In this document: one piece after another, positions 10,255 through 23,800 of the stretch
How positions within the stretch are numbered: the first letter of the stretch is position 1
How the letters are laid out: every line of letters starts with the position of its first letter
NCBI GenBank assembly: GCA_031002005.1
Contig: JARYHS010009186.1
Location: forward strand, 105,932,829 to 105,996,828
DNA from: Vandiemenella viatica
Lineage: Eukaryota; Arthropoda; Insecta; Orthoptera; Morabidae
Length of the DNA stretch: 64,000 bases
Direction of reading: 5' to 3'
The notes under the pieces: model-generated
Database searches by the model: none
Seen by the model: only the letters and a program-made list of their open reading frames with translations
What the model was told of the DNA's origin: nothing
Program-made: the position numbers and the translations under genes

Positions 10255-10420
10255 TAATTGAATCGTAATGGAGCGCATGCTCCGGTGGCAATTTCCCTAC
10301 ACCAATTTTTCCCCTTTCTTTTACCCACCTAATTTTACCCTCTACACAGTGTTGTTGATAAATTAATAATCACTTTCCATGGTAATTTATGCCAATACCT
10401 GATTAAAAAAAATCTTGAAA
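10255..10420 (-). mobile_element. LINE 3'-end fragment (minus)
   Basis: It matches the 3' end of the CR1-like LINE at 57524-59480: the block GGAGCGCATGCTCCGGTGGC followed by AATTTCCCTACAC, then decayed UTR to a GGTAATTTATGCCAATACC block. It is strongly 5'-truncated. The 10421-10655 stretch after it is unique-looking and empty. Confidence 0.75.
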
Positions 10421-10659
10421 TTGGTAACTAGGTGTTGGAAAATTTCCAATGTGCCATAAGCTCCATTGCAAGTAAATCTCGTAAAATTCTGGAAACAACC
10501 TTGGATTTGAGTATGTTATTGAGATACAAAAGTAACAAGATTAAGTAAGCTTACTGGGTGCAGATTTAAACCTACATCTACTGTCTGTAATCATAAAGTT
10601 GAATGTGACAGGGGGCTTTTCAGCAGAATTAATTTAATTTAATAATAATATTTAATTAA

Positions 10660-11200
10660 ATTGTGATGGAGCACATACTCCGGTGGCAATTTCCCTACAC
10701 ACCCATCTTCTCCCTTTCCTGCAGCCACTTACATTTCCCTTCTGCAAATTTTACCTCTAAATTATTTCAATGTTTTTGGTAAATTATTCATCATTTCTCT
10801 AGGTAACTTATTCCAATCCCTGACACCCTTACCCAAAAAAGAGAATCTTCCTCCTACACTTGTGCCTGAAATCGAGTGCCAGCTTGTGGTCATGGTCATC
10901 TTTTCCCTTCTATGCATTACTTTTAATTTTTACACCAAAATCTTTCCAGGCCTCATCACCAATGTACAACTTGTACACTCCCATGACCCTCTTCACCCTC
11001 CTCCTTTCTTCCAATGAATCCCATTCCAGCTCTTTGATCATATCTGTTACTGATTTCATTCTGTGGTAATTTCCAGAAACAAATCTAGCAGCCCTTTTTT
11101 GCACCCTCTCCTATTCCTGTATTTGATACACAAAATGAGAGTTCCACACTACACTACCATATTCAAGGAATGGTCTGACCAAAGTTTTCTCCTCTGCATA
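10660..11200 (-). mobile_element. LINE 3'-end fragment (minus), C-terminal codons kept
   Basis: This is the second copy of the same 3' end, 5'-truncated. The minus-strand reading from about 11104 has [35 protein letters not shown] and [17 protein letters not shown]. Then come the UTR and an AATTAAAT-type tail near 10660-10672. It stands 240 bp from the copy at 10255, same strand. Confidence 0.85.
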
Positions 11201-11682
11201 TTCCAATCATTAAGTTTATGAGGTTAGAAGCAGTTCATATAAACATCATAATTATCCCTCTCCTGTCATTAGCACTCAAATATGTTGGTGGGTGGATTAA
11301 TTCTCTGTAGTTATAAATATTTATCCTTTGGATGTTTCAACTTTCAAGAGTTTTCTGGTTAATCACCTTCCTGACGCTGTGCCTATTTTCAAAGCAGGGT
11401 TCCATGTACAACTAGCTTGCTAGGCCTGTTTATGAGGCAGCGATTTGGGACTGTTCCAGAATTCACCTAGCTGATTGCAGAAAACAGCCAAAAAGGGCAA
11501 TAAGGACGTCCAGTATTTGAGGCCAAAGATTTTAATGTAGACCCATTTATTGTAGTACCTCCCTAATCCAGTGTAGCAGTGCCTTAATGTGTGCTGCTAC
11601 ACTTGTTGGTTTTGGCATCTCCAAATATCTTAAATTAATTTTGGCCTCCCTGCCAGAACATGTCAATTTATTCTGGTTACTA
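11201..11682. other. Non-coding spacer
   Basis: No gene or clear repeat. A small hairpin (GTGTAGCAG near 11570 and CTGCTACAC near 11600) is present. Confidence 0.5.
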
Positions 11683-13915
11683 GCTGGTACCCACGACTTC
11701 GTTCGTGATTGTAAAGAATTCATATTGACAGTTATAGACATCTAACCACCATAGTGCACGATGGAAGACTCGATACTATTACCACACACAAATACCAGTC
11801 TTCTGCGCGATGTAGTTCCGGCAGCAAAGTAAAATTTACGGATATACACAAGTCTTTGGATGAAATATGAAAATATTCATGATTGACCAATTTCAAACAC
11901 CATATCTCACACACTCCCACAGTTACCGAATTTCGGCCAACGCTGTGATCAATGGGAGACTCTGTGTTACTACCACACACAAACGCCAGTGATCTGCGAT
12001 TGATAGTTCTCGCTGAAAAGTGATACACCATGACACATGCGTCTTTGGCAGAAATATGAAATTGCCGCAGGTCGACCATTTTCACCCCCCATATCTTCCA
12101 CACCCCCATAGCTACAGACATCTAACAACCATAGTGCAAGACAACAGACACGATTCTACTACCACACAAAAACACCAATGCTCTATGCTATGTAGTCGTG
12201 GTAGAAAAGTGAAATCTGCGGAGACACATGCCTTTCGTCGAAATACGAAAATATCCTTGGTCGGCCACTTACAACCAACATATTTCCCACACAACCACAG
12301 TTTCTGAAATTCGGCCGCTGTTGTGATCGAAAGGTGACTCTGTGTTACTACCACACACAAACGCCAGAGATCTGTGATCAATAGTTTTCGCTGAAAAGTG
12401 ATAAACCATGACACTTTTGTCTTTGGCAGAAGTATGAAATTGCCACAGGTCGACCACTTTCAACCCCCATTTCTCCCACACCCCCATAGCTACCGACATC
12501 TAACAACCATAGTGAACTACATGAGATCCGATTCTACTACCAAACACAAACACCAATGTTCTATGCTATGTAGTTGTGGCAGAAAAGTGACATATGCGGA
12601 GACAGTCGAAATACGAAAATATCCTTGGTCGGCTACTTACAACCACCATATCTACCACAGTACCACAGTTTCTGAAATTCGGCCACTGTTGTGATCGAAA
12701 GGTGACTCTGTGCTACTACTTCACACAAACGCCAGTTATCTGTGATCTATAGTTTTCGCTGAAAAGTGATACACCATGACACTTTTGTCTTTGGCAGAAG
12801 TATGTAATTCCCACAGGTCGACCACTTTCAACCCCCATTTCTCCCACACCCCCATAGCTACCGACATCTAACAACCATAGTGCACTACATGAGATACGAT
12901 TCTACTACCAAACACAAACACCAATGCTCTATGCTATGTAGTTGTGGCAGAAAAGTGACATATGCGGAGACAGTCAAAATACGAAAATATCCTTGGTCGG
13001 CCACTTACAACCACCATATCTACCACAGTACCACAGTTTCTGGAATTCGGCCGCTGTTGTGATCGAAAGGTGACTCTGTGCTACTACTACACACAAACGC
13101 CAGTTATCTGTGATCTATAGTTTTCGCTGAAAAGTGATACACCATGACACTTTTGTCTTTGGCAGAAGTATGAAATTGCCACAGGTCGACCACTTTCAAC
13201 CCCCATTTCTCCCACACCCCCATAGCTACCGACATCCAACAACCATAGTGCACTACATGAGATACGATTCTACTACCAAACACAAACACCAATGCTCTAT
13301 GCTATGTAGTTGTGGCAGAAAAGTGACATATGCGGAGATAGTCGAAATACAAAAATATCCTTGGTCGGCTACTTACAACCACCATATCTACCACAGTACC
13401 ACAGTTTCTGAAATTCGGCCACTGTTGTGATCGAAAGGTGACTCTGTGCTACTACTACACACAAACGCCAGTTATCTGTGATCTATAGTTTTCGTTGAAA
13501 AGTGATACACCATGACACTTTTGTCTTTGGCAGAAGTATGAAGTTGCCACAGGTCGACCACTTTCAACCCCCATATCTCCCACACCCCCATAGCTACCGT
13601 CATCTAACAACCATAGTGCACCACAGGAAAGACGATTCTACTACCACACACAAACACCAAAGGTCTATGTTATGTAGTTGTGGCAGGAAAGAGAAGTATA
13701 CGGAGATACGAATTTTTGGTCGAAATGTGAAGACGCCCTGCACTGACCAACTTTAATCATTATATCTCCCACATCCCCACAGCTATCGGCATTCGGCCAA
13801 CGTTGTGCACGACAGGAAACTCCATGCTACTTCCACCCACAAACATCAGTGATCTGTGCTTTCTAGTGGTGGCTGAAAACTGAAATATAGGAAAAAACAC
13901 GTCTATTTTTATATA
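11683..13915 (+). repeat. Dimeric satellite, about six ~370-bp units
   Basis: A GACATCTAACAACCATAGTG-type block recurs at about 11737, 12117, 12495, 12863, 13231 and 13600 (spacing 380, 378, 368, 368, 369). The related half-unit with TTCGGCC(A/G)CTGTTGTGATC lies midway, so the basic monomer is about 185 bp and the higher-order unit about 370 bp. The inner units (12495-13600) are nearly identical and the outer ones diverged. Unit lengths near multiples of three create repeated false ORFs on both strands. The left edge carries GGTACCCACGACTTCGTTCG and the right edge an AT run. Confidence 0.92.
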
Positions 13916-13931
13916 TATATAAGATTAAGGA

Positions 13932-13933
<2 letters not shown>

Positions 13934-13962
<29 letters not shown>
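13934..13962. repeat. (GT)n microsatellite
   Basis: An uninterrupted GT run directly after the satellite's AT-rich right edge. Confidence 0.97.
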
Positions 13963-13965
<3 letters not shown>

Positions 13966-14615
13966 TGACCAGTGTTTTTGTTGGTGCCATCTTTGATAGG
14001 CGATGGTTTCTGTATTTAATAACTGATTAAATTATGTGTCTATGAGATTACTGCAGAATGCAATAAAAAAGTGATGTGATAAGGAGCTGTGTTGGAAGCC
14101 TTTCAAAGACAGAAGGCAGGTGAAGTGCATGCTGTGAGTGTACAACACATTTATTGGCAATAATGTTTGGATGAATGTTCATTAATACAAATTGGATCTT
14201 TAATTTCTGGAGTAAGGGGATGAAAAAATTTTCTTTTATAGGGTTTTTTTGGAATAAATTACCATGGGAAATGCTTAACATTTTACCTGAAACACTGAAA
14301 GAAATTATAATCAGCATTTGGTAAGGAGCAAAAGTAGGTGGGATATTGCACTCAAAGAAATTAAGATAAAAAATTGGAAAGTGTGTAGAAAAATTTCAAT
14401 TCTCCATTCTAAATAAATTCAGTTGAATTAAATCTCAATAAAATACAGAGTATACACTTAACTAGTGTTAAATATTAAATTGGTTCATAATGAAGAATGA
14501 ACTACCATGAATGTGGTTATAACTTAAAAAAAAAGAAACACTAAATAAATTTTGTTCATGAACTTCAATATTTTTTGCTTCCATTTTCTCAAGCTAATGA
14601 GATATTTGATTTCAG
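13963..14615. other. Intron or upstream sequence before first visible RME-8 exon
   Basis: AT-rich, without recognisable repeats. It ends in a polypyrimidine tract and the acceptor GATTTCAG at 14608-14615. No exon for the family's conserved first ~110 residues was found anywhere in 1-14615, so that exon lies upstream of the window or in the N gap. Confidence 0.6.
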
Positions 14616-14816
14616 AGGTATCAAGCATACAAGCACCATTGGTCAGATACAAGACTACCAGTAATGCTTGAAGTAACACCATATTCTCTTGATCAGCTTG
14701 ATCCTACAACCAAGCACTTGCTTGCTTCTTATTATTACAAGGATATTGAAGGCATGGCTGATGTTTGTGATTATCCAGGAGGCTTTGTTGTTGTTTGTGG
14801 TGGTTTTGGAAGAATG
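14616..14816 (+). CDS. Rme-8: RME-8 exon 1 in window
   Basis: It encodes [20 protein letters not shown], then [16 protein letters not shown]. Acceptor TTTCAG|AGG, donor ATG|GTATGT, 67 codons, ending in phase 0. It is the second part of the conserved N-terminal region of the family; the K-HHWSD and EVTP blocks are diagnostic. Confidence 0.95.
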
Positions 14817-17800
14817 GTATGTGCAAAACAAACCAATAAATTGCTATTTTGTTCTCTCATTTTATGGAGAAAACCAGTTATTTCTGTTGTGTATGAGAAT
14901 CCAGTATCTTTCAAATGTGTAGTTTTCGTCATAATCGGCATCACTTTCTCAAAGTGCTTCTATTAGATTAGTTTGATTAGATTAAACTAACTGATCTTGT
15001 TATCTAAACAGAATATTTCTGTTTCAGCATCTGTTTTCATGTGGAAATGTTACAGAAATAAAACAAAGAATTCTTGATGCAGCCTGTAATTGTGTTGGTG
15101 TTTGCATAAAAGTTCTAAAAGAACCCATCACAATGAATGAATTTGTGACTCAGAGATTTGGAAAATTCAGGTAGTGTTACAACTTTAATCTGATTCTATT
15201 TGTGTTGTATTCGAGTTAAATAAAAATCTGTAAATGTTTTGTGTTTATAGTAGTTTTTTGAAAATAATTTGAACTTAAGTTTTTTTTAAAAAATGTTCTA
15301 CACACTCCTCTGGGAGATAAAGAGCTGCTATAGTGTGACACTGACCATGTCATCGTGTTGGCTCATATAAACTCCTGATTGTCAAATGTCTAATTATGGA
15401 AGTCTATTTATGCTAATACCACACAATATGCTTTCTAGTTTTGAAAGTAAACCATGATTGCTTTATTAACTGGGCCGGTATTATTGAATGTTGTCAGTGC
15501 TATTATGAATGTGTTTTTCAGCTAACACTACAGTAATGATTTGTATGACTAGCTTTTAACAATTCAGCACAGTGTTCCATATGTACATTTTGATTTGCCA
15601 TCTTTTTGTTGATATTGAAATGTTTTAGTGATTCCCCCCCCCCCTGATAATTGATATTAATCAAGAAATTCCTTCTTAATATAGTTAGTAATGCTATCAA
15701 AATTGTATAGGTTAATTATTTTGAGAAGAACACAAGAAAATAACTCGGAGTTTTATTTACTTTTAAGAAATCAAATGACTATTTATTCACATTAAATGAC
15801 AATGGATTAGAATGACATTAAAGTATGAAGAGTTACTATTTGTAAAATTATATCATTGCATTATACTGTGCTTAAAATTGTTTGACGTCATTCCATATAT
15901 GAAGAATTTTCTCAGTGGGATCCATGGTAAATGAGAATTGAAACTGGAATATATCATAGGTAAAAATCATATTCATGAGTAGTACAGGTAATCAACATTT
16001 GTTCTAAGAAAAGTAATATATTCAGGAGTACATTTTTTCTTCGTCTCAGTATTTTCGGGTATGATGTTTCATATATTCAGCACATTAAAATTTTTTTTAA
16101 TTGACATCTCCTCACAGTTTCCCCCCTTCGTCTTGATTAAATAACTGCTGCACCTTGTTGAAACTCAATAATTAAAGTTAAATCTCTATTTTACTTTGCA
16201 TTAGTGCCATAATTTGGTCATTAGCTCTTCTAAAAGAACTGATTTAAAAGAAAATTGTGTATGTGGTACAAATACTGCAAGAATTCATCACAGTTCAAGA
16301 AAATTCATAGTGCCACTGTCTCATATGTTTGTATATCATGAGGAATGAGTAGCATTTAATCAAAATAGTATCATAACTGGCCTTTGTGGTTCAGGTTTTG
16401 GGGAAAACACAAATTTCAATAAGAAATTAGAAAAAAATTATGTTTACCTTTCTGGCCATTGACTTACAATTTGGGAATCAATTTCACTAACAGTTCTGGC
16501 AATTTTTGTTGAGTTTTGATATTTACTAACAAGATAATGGACTATCTGTAATCTGGGTTTTTTTTTCTATTTTTTGTTTTGTTTTTGTATTGTTGCTTAT
16601 ATTGCACTGCACTGATGTTTCATAATTGGATGTTAACAATATTTCTTTAACTTATTTCAGTGGTGATGAACACATTACATCAGTTAGTGAGTTTACTGTT
16701 CATAAAGTGAGAGTAGAGCGCCATAGTGATCCGCAGAAGAGGACGCTGTGCCTAAGTGATACATGCTTATTGGAAAGGGATCCTCAAACATACAATATAT
16801 GTACTCTCAGGCCATTAGCAGATATATTTGCACTGATTAGGAATCGAGAAAATCCTCAACTCTTCTCAATAGAGTATGTCAGTGGACAGACGAGAACATA
16901 TACCACTACTGATAGGTATCTAAACAATTTTTTTTACAATAATAACCAAAGAAATAAGTTTACAACTGTTATTTTTTAAGTTATTTCTTTCTCTGCATAT
17001 CCAAAAATTTGGAGAACTCAAGTCAATCTTGTTTGGTGGTTCTACATGCAAACACTTGATGAGATATACATCAATTCTGTTGGTTAAAATAATGTTTGCA
17101 TTTATTAAATATTTATTTTATTTTTTAAAGAAATTTAAATTCAATCAAATATGGGAGAATACATATTCCAGAATATCAAAATGTGTTTATCATCTGCTAT
17201 TAATGTGATGCAGTAAAAACTTAAGAGTTCAGTAATTTCAGAATTGTTACAAACATGTGTTTGATAACTATGTACGTTTTCGCGTGGCAGTGCTGTATAA
17301 AAACTTCTCGGGTTTCAAGCTGCGTCAAAATTGAATCGTCTGGCTTGACAATGGAAACGATGCAAGCTTCCAAAACGTCCCTAGATGATTCAATTTTGAC
17401 GCGACTTGAACCCTGATAAGCTTTTACACTTGTTTTGATATTTGTCAGGAATATTAAGTTTGTTATTAAAGGAAAAATTGTGCCATAGTCTGAAGTTCAG
17501 CTTAATAACAATCAGTAGCATAGCTATTGGAGGGCTAAGTGGGGTCCCCCAAGCTCAGAGTGGGTCCCTGCCAGCTCAAACCTCACAATCACAAGACTTG
17601 CTAGAGCCAAAAAAGGGGGGGGGGGAGTCGCCCATCTGGCCTATGACCCCCAATATTTTTTTTGCACCAGGGCCCTTGTTAACCTAGCTATGCCACTGAT
17701 AACAATGTTACTTCTCATTGCCTGCTGCTCGTTTTGTAACCATTTGCTATAGCCGTTATGAAAGTGCCACCAATTTTGTGCTGTGGTTGGTATGGGATCA

Positions 17801-20800
17801 TCTGGCAGACCAGCTGTGTAGTTTTTGATTGAATGTGTTAGCAAACATGAACAACCCATCTTTTATGACTGTTGAGAAATACTTATCCCACCTACATATT
17901 TGGGTTGCAATGGCAGAGATAAAATCAGGGAAACACGGTGCTGCACTGATGGTTTTGTGTTTTCTTTCTTTCCTTGTGCTTTTAGGGACTAGAATACACC
18001 GAAATGAGATTAATTTTGGGACGAAGCACCTTCTGCCACACAAAACTTTGTGAATTGCAGCACGTAGAAGTGTATGTGTTGTAGGGGCTGTGTAGAAAAA
18101 TATGTGCTGTGGAAGAAAAATTTATTTATGCTTGTCAACATTTTTTCACCATTGTGTATTAATAATTTAAAAAAAAGTGTGGTCTTGCTTTTCAAACTAC
18201 CCTTACAATTTTTAATGTTTTTAATTACCACTTGAAAGATAACGCCAATGCAACTGTTTAATTCATTTATTGTTGCGTCGACAATAATAACAGTTGCATT
18301 GGTGTTATCTTTCAACTGGTAATTAATTAAGCAACTGGCCTGTAACAACATTGCATTTAATGTTTTTGATATAATTTCATTTAATTGTGGCAACTTTCCT
18401 ATTTATCTATGTTTGCATTTCACATTTTTTGTTTTTAAAAAAATTAACTTGACCGCATTTTCCCTTTCCCTTTAATGAATTTTAAATCCTTCCAGTGTTT
18501 CAAATAAATTGTTCAGCATATTCTTTGATAATTTACTCCCTTCTGTATTTCCTTTACATACAAAAGTAATTTATTCCCGCTACCTTAAACTTGAAAATGA
18601 GTACTAGTTCTGTGTTCATGGTGATGTTCCACATTCTTTTTTAACTGCACGTGTTCAAATTTGATTTAAAATATAAAGAAAAAGTTTAATCTACCTTAAA
18701 ATGCCTTAATCACCTTTCATATAAGAATGTTAATTTCCTAAGTACAGTATGTTATGTGTATTGTTTCATTAGTTAAACATTATTATAGAAATATCTAGAA
18801 CACATATGTATATGCTTTATAACATTGCTTTAGACAGAATGAATGGTAGGTAACTGACTAACTCGATCGCAATCTTCAATCCATTTCTGTGAGCTTCTAT
18901 GAAATGTTTAACCACATTTGATTTCAGTATAAGTGATTGGGGAAGAGTTCATGTGTATGTAAGGGGCTCTGGGATAGTAATAAGTTTAAGTTTCATATGA
19001 AAGGGCTTTGTATCTCCACTTTAATAATAATAATGATGGTAACTGCAAAGACAATAAGAATTTTGATTAAAATTTGTTATGTTTCTATAAATGCATGTAT
19101 TTTCTTATTTAAAACATCTAATGTGCAATTTTTAGGGACTCATTACTGGCATCTTTGTTAGATGGTGTCCGAGCTTCAGGAAATAGAGATGTTCATGTAA
19201 AAATGATTCCAACTCCAAGAGGAAAGAGATTATGCCCTTTAAGCATACCGGTTGAGGAAGAGGTAAGGTTTTAATTATTATTTGAAATGGATATATTCAA
19301 ACTGAATAAATATGCTATGTTACTGTAATTGGCTTTTGTTGTAGTTGCAGGCAGGTTGCCAAGGCATTAACTATTGGTTATTGTAATTAATGCCAGCATT
19401 CATAAAATTCATGAATTCAATAACTACTTCTGCTTCACAGTCAGTGCCATCAAAATACTTCCCAGTACCAATTCCCAGTCTGAACTCCGCAGCCTACCAG
19501 CAAGTTCTGGAAACCAGACATCACCCAGGCCTCAATCTCAGATAATACCTCCCTTCCTCACCCTATTGTACCCACCACTGGCTAAAATAATTATTTTTTT
19601 ATTTACATGTAGTACTTATTTCAAAATTTTTTCTTTTTTATGTATATTTTTAAAATTTTATTACTGTTATTTCTCCTGTTTTAAAGGTCCCCTTTTTCAT
19701 ATGTTCTTCTCTTCCTTGCAATTAATTTTTCTGATTTTGCCATCGTTGCTTCTCCCATCATCTCCAACAGAGGAGCTTGTGTAAGCATGACCCCATATTT
19801 CTGTTCTTGGAAAAGGATTTTGCAAGAAATAGTGTTTTTTTTTTTTTTGTGGTGTGTATTATTTTTGTGTTGCTGCTGCCCTCCTCTTCTCAACTTTGTT
19901 GAGCGTTGGGTATAATTTATCTTTCATATAAAAATCACTGTAAGACGCTAGCTTTATGCTGGGGTTATGCATAAAGGCTTTGTAAGCCTTGGATATGTCC
20001 AGCTATTGCTTTATAATAATGAAGACATTGTCACTTCACTTTATTTCTTCCTCAAGTTAAGGTATAGACAAATAGATGTTCAGAAGTCAGTTGGAGTTAA
20101 AAATCGCTATATTCTTGAAAATGTTGCAAAGTCATTAGCTGGATAGGCATCAGACAAAGTCACAGAAGAAAGGTTTGCAAGTTCGATTAACCGTTCGAGC
20201 CAGACCACACCCCAAAATTCAAAGTACAATTGATTATTACTCATAAGTAGTAAAAGTTCGTCACGCGCTTCTACTGTTACACTTGTTTTGAAATCGACTG
20301 ACACTTAAGTAATCCCGAGGCCCCACATGTCATACTGTCTTACTGCAACATTATGGTAAAATTAAGTGAGCGAAGCTGCATGTTGATGGGTCTACAGTCT
20401 CTCAAAGACTGACTGCTACTGCGTGAGACTACATCTTGTCGTGTGCACTGCTTCTCGAAGACTGAGCTTACATTTTGACGCACTCAGTTTCTGGACGACT
20501 GACTGAGCTAGCTGCCACTGCGAACAAGAAATCTTCTGATACTCATGGACCGTGGGAAATTCCCAAACTCCCGCTTAACATGGGTAGCTCCTGGAAGGCT
20601 AATCAGATACCAAACCCACATCTGAAAGGTTTCATCATCAAATTTTGGACCTTGACAACTAAAGTAATCCTATCTCTCTGAAATTTTACAAGTCACTAGA
20701 TCTTGTAGCAAACGTCAACTTTAGTTATTATAAACTCCCATAGTGTAATGGTTTTAAAACAACCACCACAACAATAAATTTTGGTTGGGAGGAGAAGTTA

Positions 20801-23800
20801 TCGAACTTTGATATATTAACATAATTTATGAATTTATAATGTTTTACCTTGTTGGGATACCTTTGCATTTACAACAAAGCAAGTTTGATGTTTCACAATT
20901 TATCATTTATTAACAAAAAACAAGACAGTTTTAAGAAATTAATAAAGAAAGGGATCATTACATTCATGATTGAAAATGAAATCTTAATTACTAAGGGCGC
21001 CACCTCAGCTAGCAAATAAAACAAAAGCACTGAGGAAACTCTTTCTCACGCAGGTCTCTGCCTGACAGGGTCGCTTCAGGTCCCAACGAAATTGAAAGGC
21101 AATGCGGTTTTCTTTCCTTTATATAGTTATTCGACGATAATTACCGTTGTTGCAGCTGCATTGGTCCGGACACGGCAAACAATCCCACCAGACCAGCCGC
21201 ATCACTTGCCGTTTACTCTTAAAACACTCGTCACCAAAGCAGATTCCACTGTCTGCCACACTAAAACCAGCTGGGTCTCGCCAGTACGACCACGGCGGTG
21301 TCCCTCGCCGGACTGACCCTCTGTCAGGCCGTGGCTCCGTTCAGTGCAGAGGAACAAAAACACAACACCTTTAGAAAGCACTTTGCAGTTTTGTCACATA
21401 AATCTGCGACTCATTCACTTGTCACTGTGTTCTACCAAGCTATCGCAGAAAATCCCTCGCCAGGTCTCAACCCCTCTTTGTTCGAACATTTGGCTGGCAG
21501 GTGCACAACAAGACGCCAAGCCTTTTGTTCCCCCGTGCCTACCTGCTTGCAGCCTAAACATTCCTATAGCTGCAGCCTCTTCTCAGTCACAAATAAAAAT
21601 GCTATTCGTTCCCGTGAATATACTGTCAATGAAATGATTCAACTGTAATCATTACAATAGTTTGGCTGAAAATAAATAATTTAGGTACGAATTTTTGAAA
21701 TACTACTCCAGGCGAATGCTTAAAACTGATGCAACGCAAAATACTATCTTGAAAACTACAAAAACCTGATTTCTAGCTTGAATTATCATAGAAACTAACT
21801 ATAGAAATGAAATAAAATACTATCCAATCTAACTCACGGTTCTGATAATAAAATTTTGTCACGCAGCTACAAAATTAATAAGATACCTGACATCACCAAA
21901 TGGAAGTTTTTCCTGCCATTATTTTTGTTATTTATATATGTTTGATATTCAGATCTTCGTTCTTTATTTAGTTTGTAGAATTATTTACACTGCTTGATCT
22001 GAGGGGAATGCAGTTGAAGTCCTCTGTATGTAAGTAATATTACAGTTAGACATAGAATGTAGCGACATTTAGACACATAACGCATTAAATATAAATTGAA
22101 AATTTCACGGAGAATCATCTGCATTGTGTTCTTCTTACTTACAATGTCTTGTGGAAGATAATGTGTTTTGAGCCACAGTTGTAATATTGATCTCTTATAA
22201 CTGTGATCCAGAAACATACTGAGATTATGTAGGAAGGCTCTTGTTTATTTCGTGATGTAGATTTTTTTTTGTTGGTATAAAAGTTTCTCAACATGCCAGT
22301 TTGGCTCAGTGTGCTTCGTCACTGCATACTGGATCAGTGAGATACACTGGGTCCATGCATGAGCACAGGCTCCTGCGTACTGACCATCCTGATTGCAGTT
22401 TTTGGGTGGTTGTCTGCAGTCATCAAGGCGGATGCTGGGACAGTCCAAAATTTCCTTCTCATAAGCTACTCATTTTACAAACAGAAATTACACTTTTCTT
22501 ACACAGAATGTAGCTACACCTTCACAGACAGATGACAACACTCCACTTCCTCTCTAGAGGAGCATTCAAGGACTTAAAACTCCGCTACTTGACAGACAAA
22601 CTGTTTCCCTGGGAATCTCCTTCCCAAAAGAAGTCAAGCTAAAAAAAAGAAACAAAACAGTTTCTCTGGGATTTGTGAGTTGTGCTTTTAGTATCATATT
22701 AAGCATGGTGGGTGAGTGGTTAATGTTCTGGCCTCGCATTCGGGAGGACGCCATTTCGAATCCCTGTCTGGGCATCCAGATTTGGGTTTTCCGTGGTTTC
22801 CCCAAATCACTCGAGGGTCTAGGGGAAAGCCAGGATGTTTCTTTCAAAAGGCCATGTCCGAATTCCTTCTTGTTCCTTGCCCCCTGTCCTTTCCTGCCTC
22901 TAACGCCCTTGACTTTGATGAGGTGTAAAGCCATAATTAAAAAAATAGAATCATTTGAACAATTTTTTTTCATACTATTATATTGTCAGAAGTTGGGAAG
23001 AAGCAGCAGTACATCACACTAGGGAAGCATATGAGATTAGTGATTTATAAAGTTACAGACTTCTTTTAATTCTGAGGAAGCTTTAATTGTTTAGACATGA
23101 ATATAATTTAGAAATATGAATGTAGTCTTCAGGTAGATTGTAACAGATACGGTATTTTCACACAAGTTCATATGCGGTCCTTGATATTTTATTGTTTTGT
23201 CTGGTGGATGCCATTGTATTTCCTCACTGTTAATATTCTGGGCACTGGAGTGTACAAATTTTGGCCTCACAGTTTGATGAGTTTAGCTTGATGCACCAAT
23301 TCCTCAACCATTTGGAAAGTATGTTGACTGATTTTTGAAGCCAGACACTTTTAAAATATATATACAAACTTGGCAAAAGGCAACCACCTGGTCTCAACTT
23401 AAGATAATACCCAGTCATTATTATTAGTAGTACATATGTTTAACCTTTTTTATTCCTCTCCTTTCCATTACCTATATTGAACCACCACTAACCTGAGGTG
23501 ATATTTACTTCATAAATATTATTATTAATATTTTTTTAATTTGTATAATATTTTATATATATTTTTTTCAATATATATTTAATTCTAATTATATTTTGAT
23601 CTTCCCACCAACCAGAAATTAGTTTGGATATTTATTTTTGCCCGGGTATGAGCTCTGATTCACTGCCCTCTACTTTTCTGATGTTTGAATTTACCCCCAC
23701 CATTTTCTCGACCTGCGGTCTTTCTGTGAGGCAATCTCCAGCTGCACCCACCTCCCATAATGTTCTCTTGTTGACGAAGGGTTTTTTCCCGAAAATTTCT

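Noticed and set aside
11732..13756. Many repeated 60-130 codon ORFs on both strands, some nearly identical
   Set aside because: They are by-products of the satellite, whose units are close to multiples of three; no codon conservation or start context supports a protein.
11683..13915. CRISPR-like array
   Set aside because: The repeats are ~370-bp contiguous units with no short repeats separated by unique spacers, and the genome is eukaryotic.
1..14615. First coding exon of RME-8
   Set aside because: I looked for the family's conserved N-terminal start (a T(K/R)HSW-type block) on the + strand and did not find it; it is upstream or in the N gap.
19374..19784. 136-codon ORF as a novel gene
   Set aside because: Its first third is the C-terminus of a PLE and the rest is a hydrophobic translation of T-rich UTR.
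21092..21648. Overlapping ORFs of 75-116 codons
   Set aside because: Three frames are open at once in a GC-richer stretch; no domain, start context or splice pattern supports coding.
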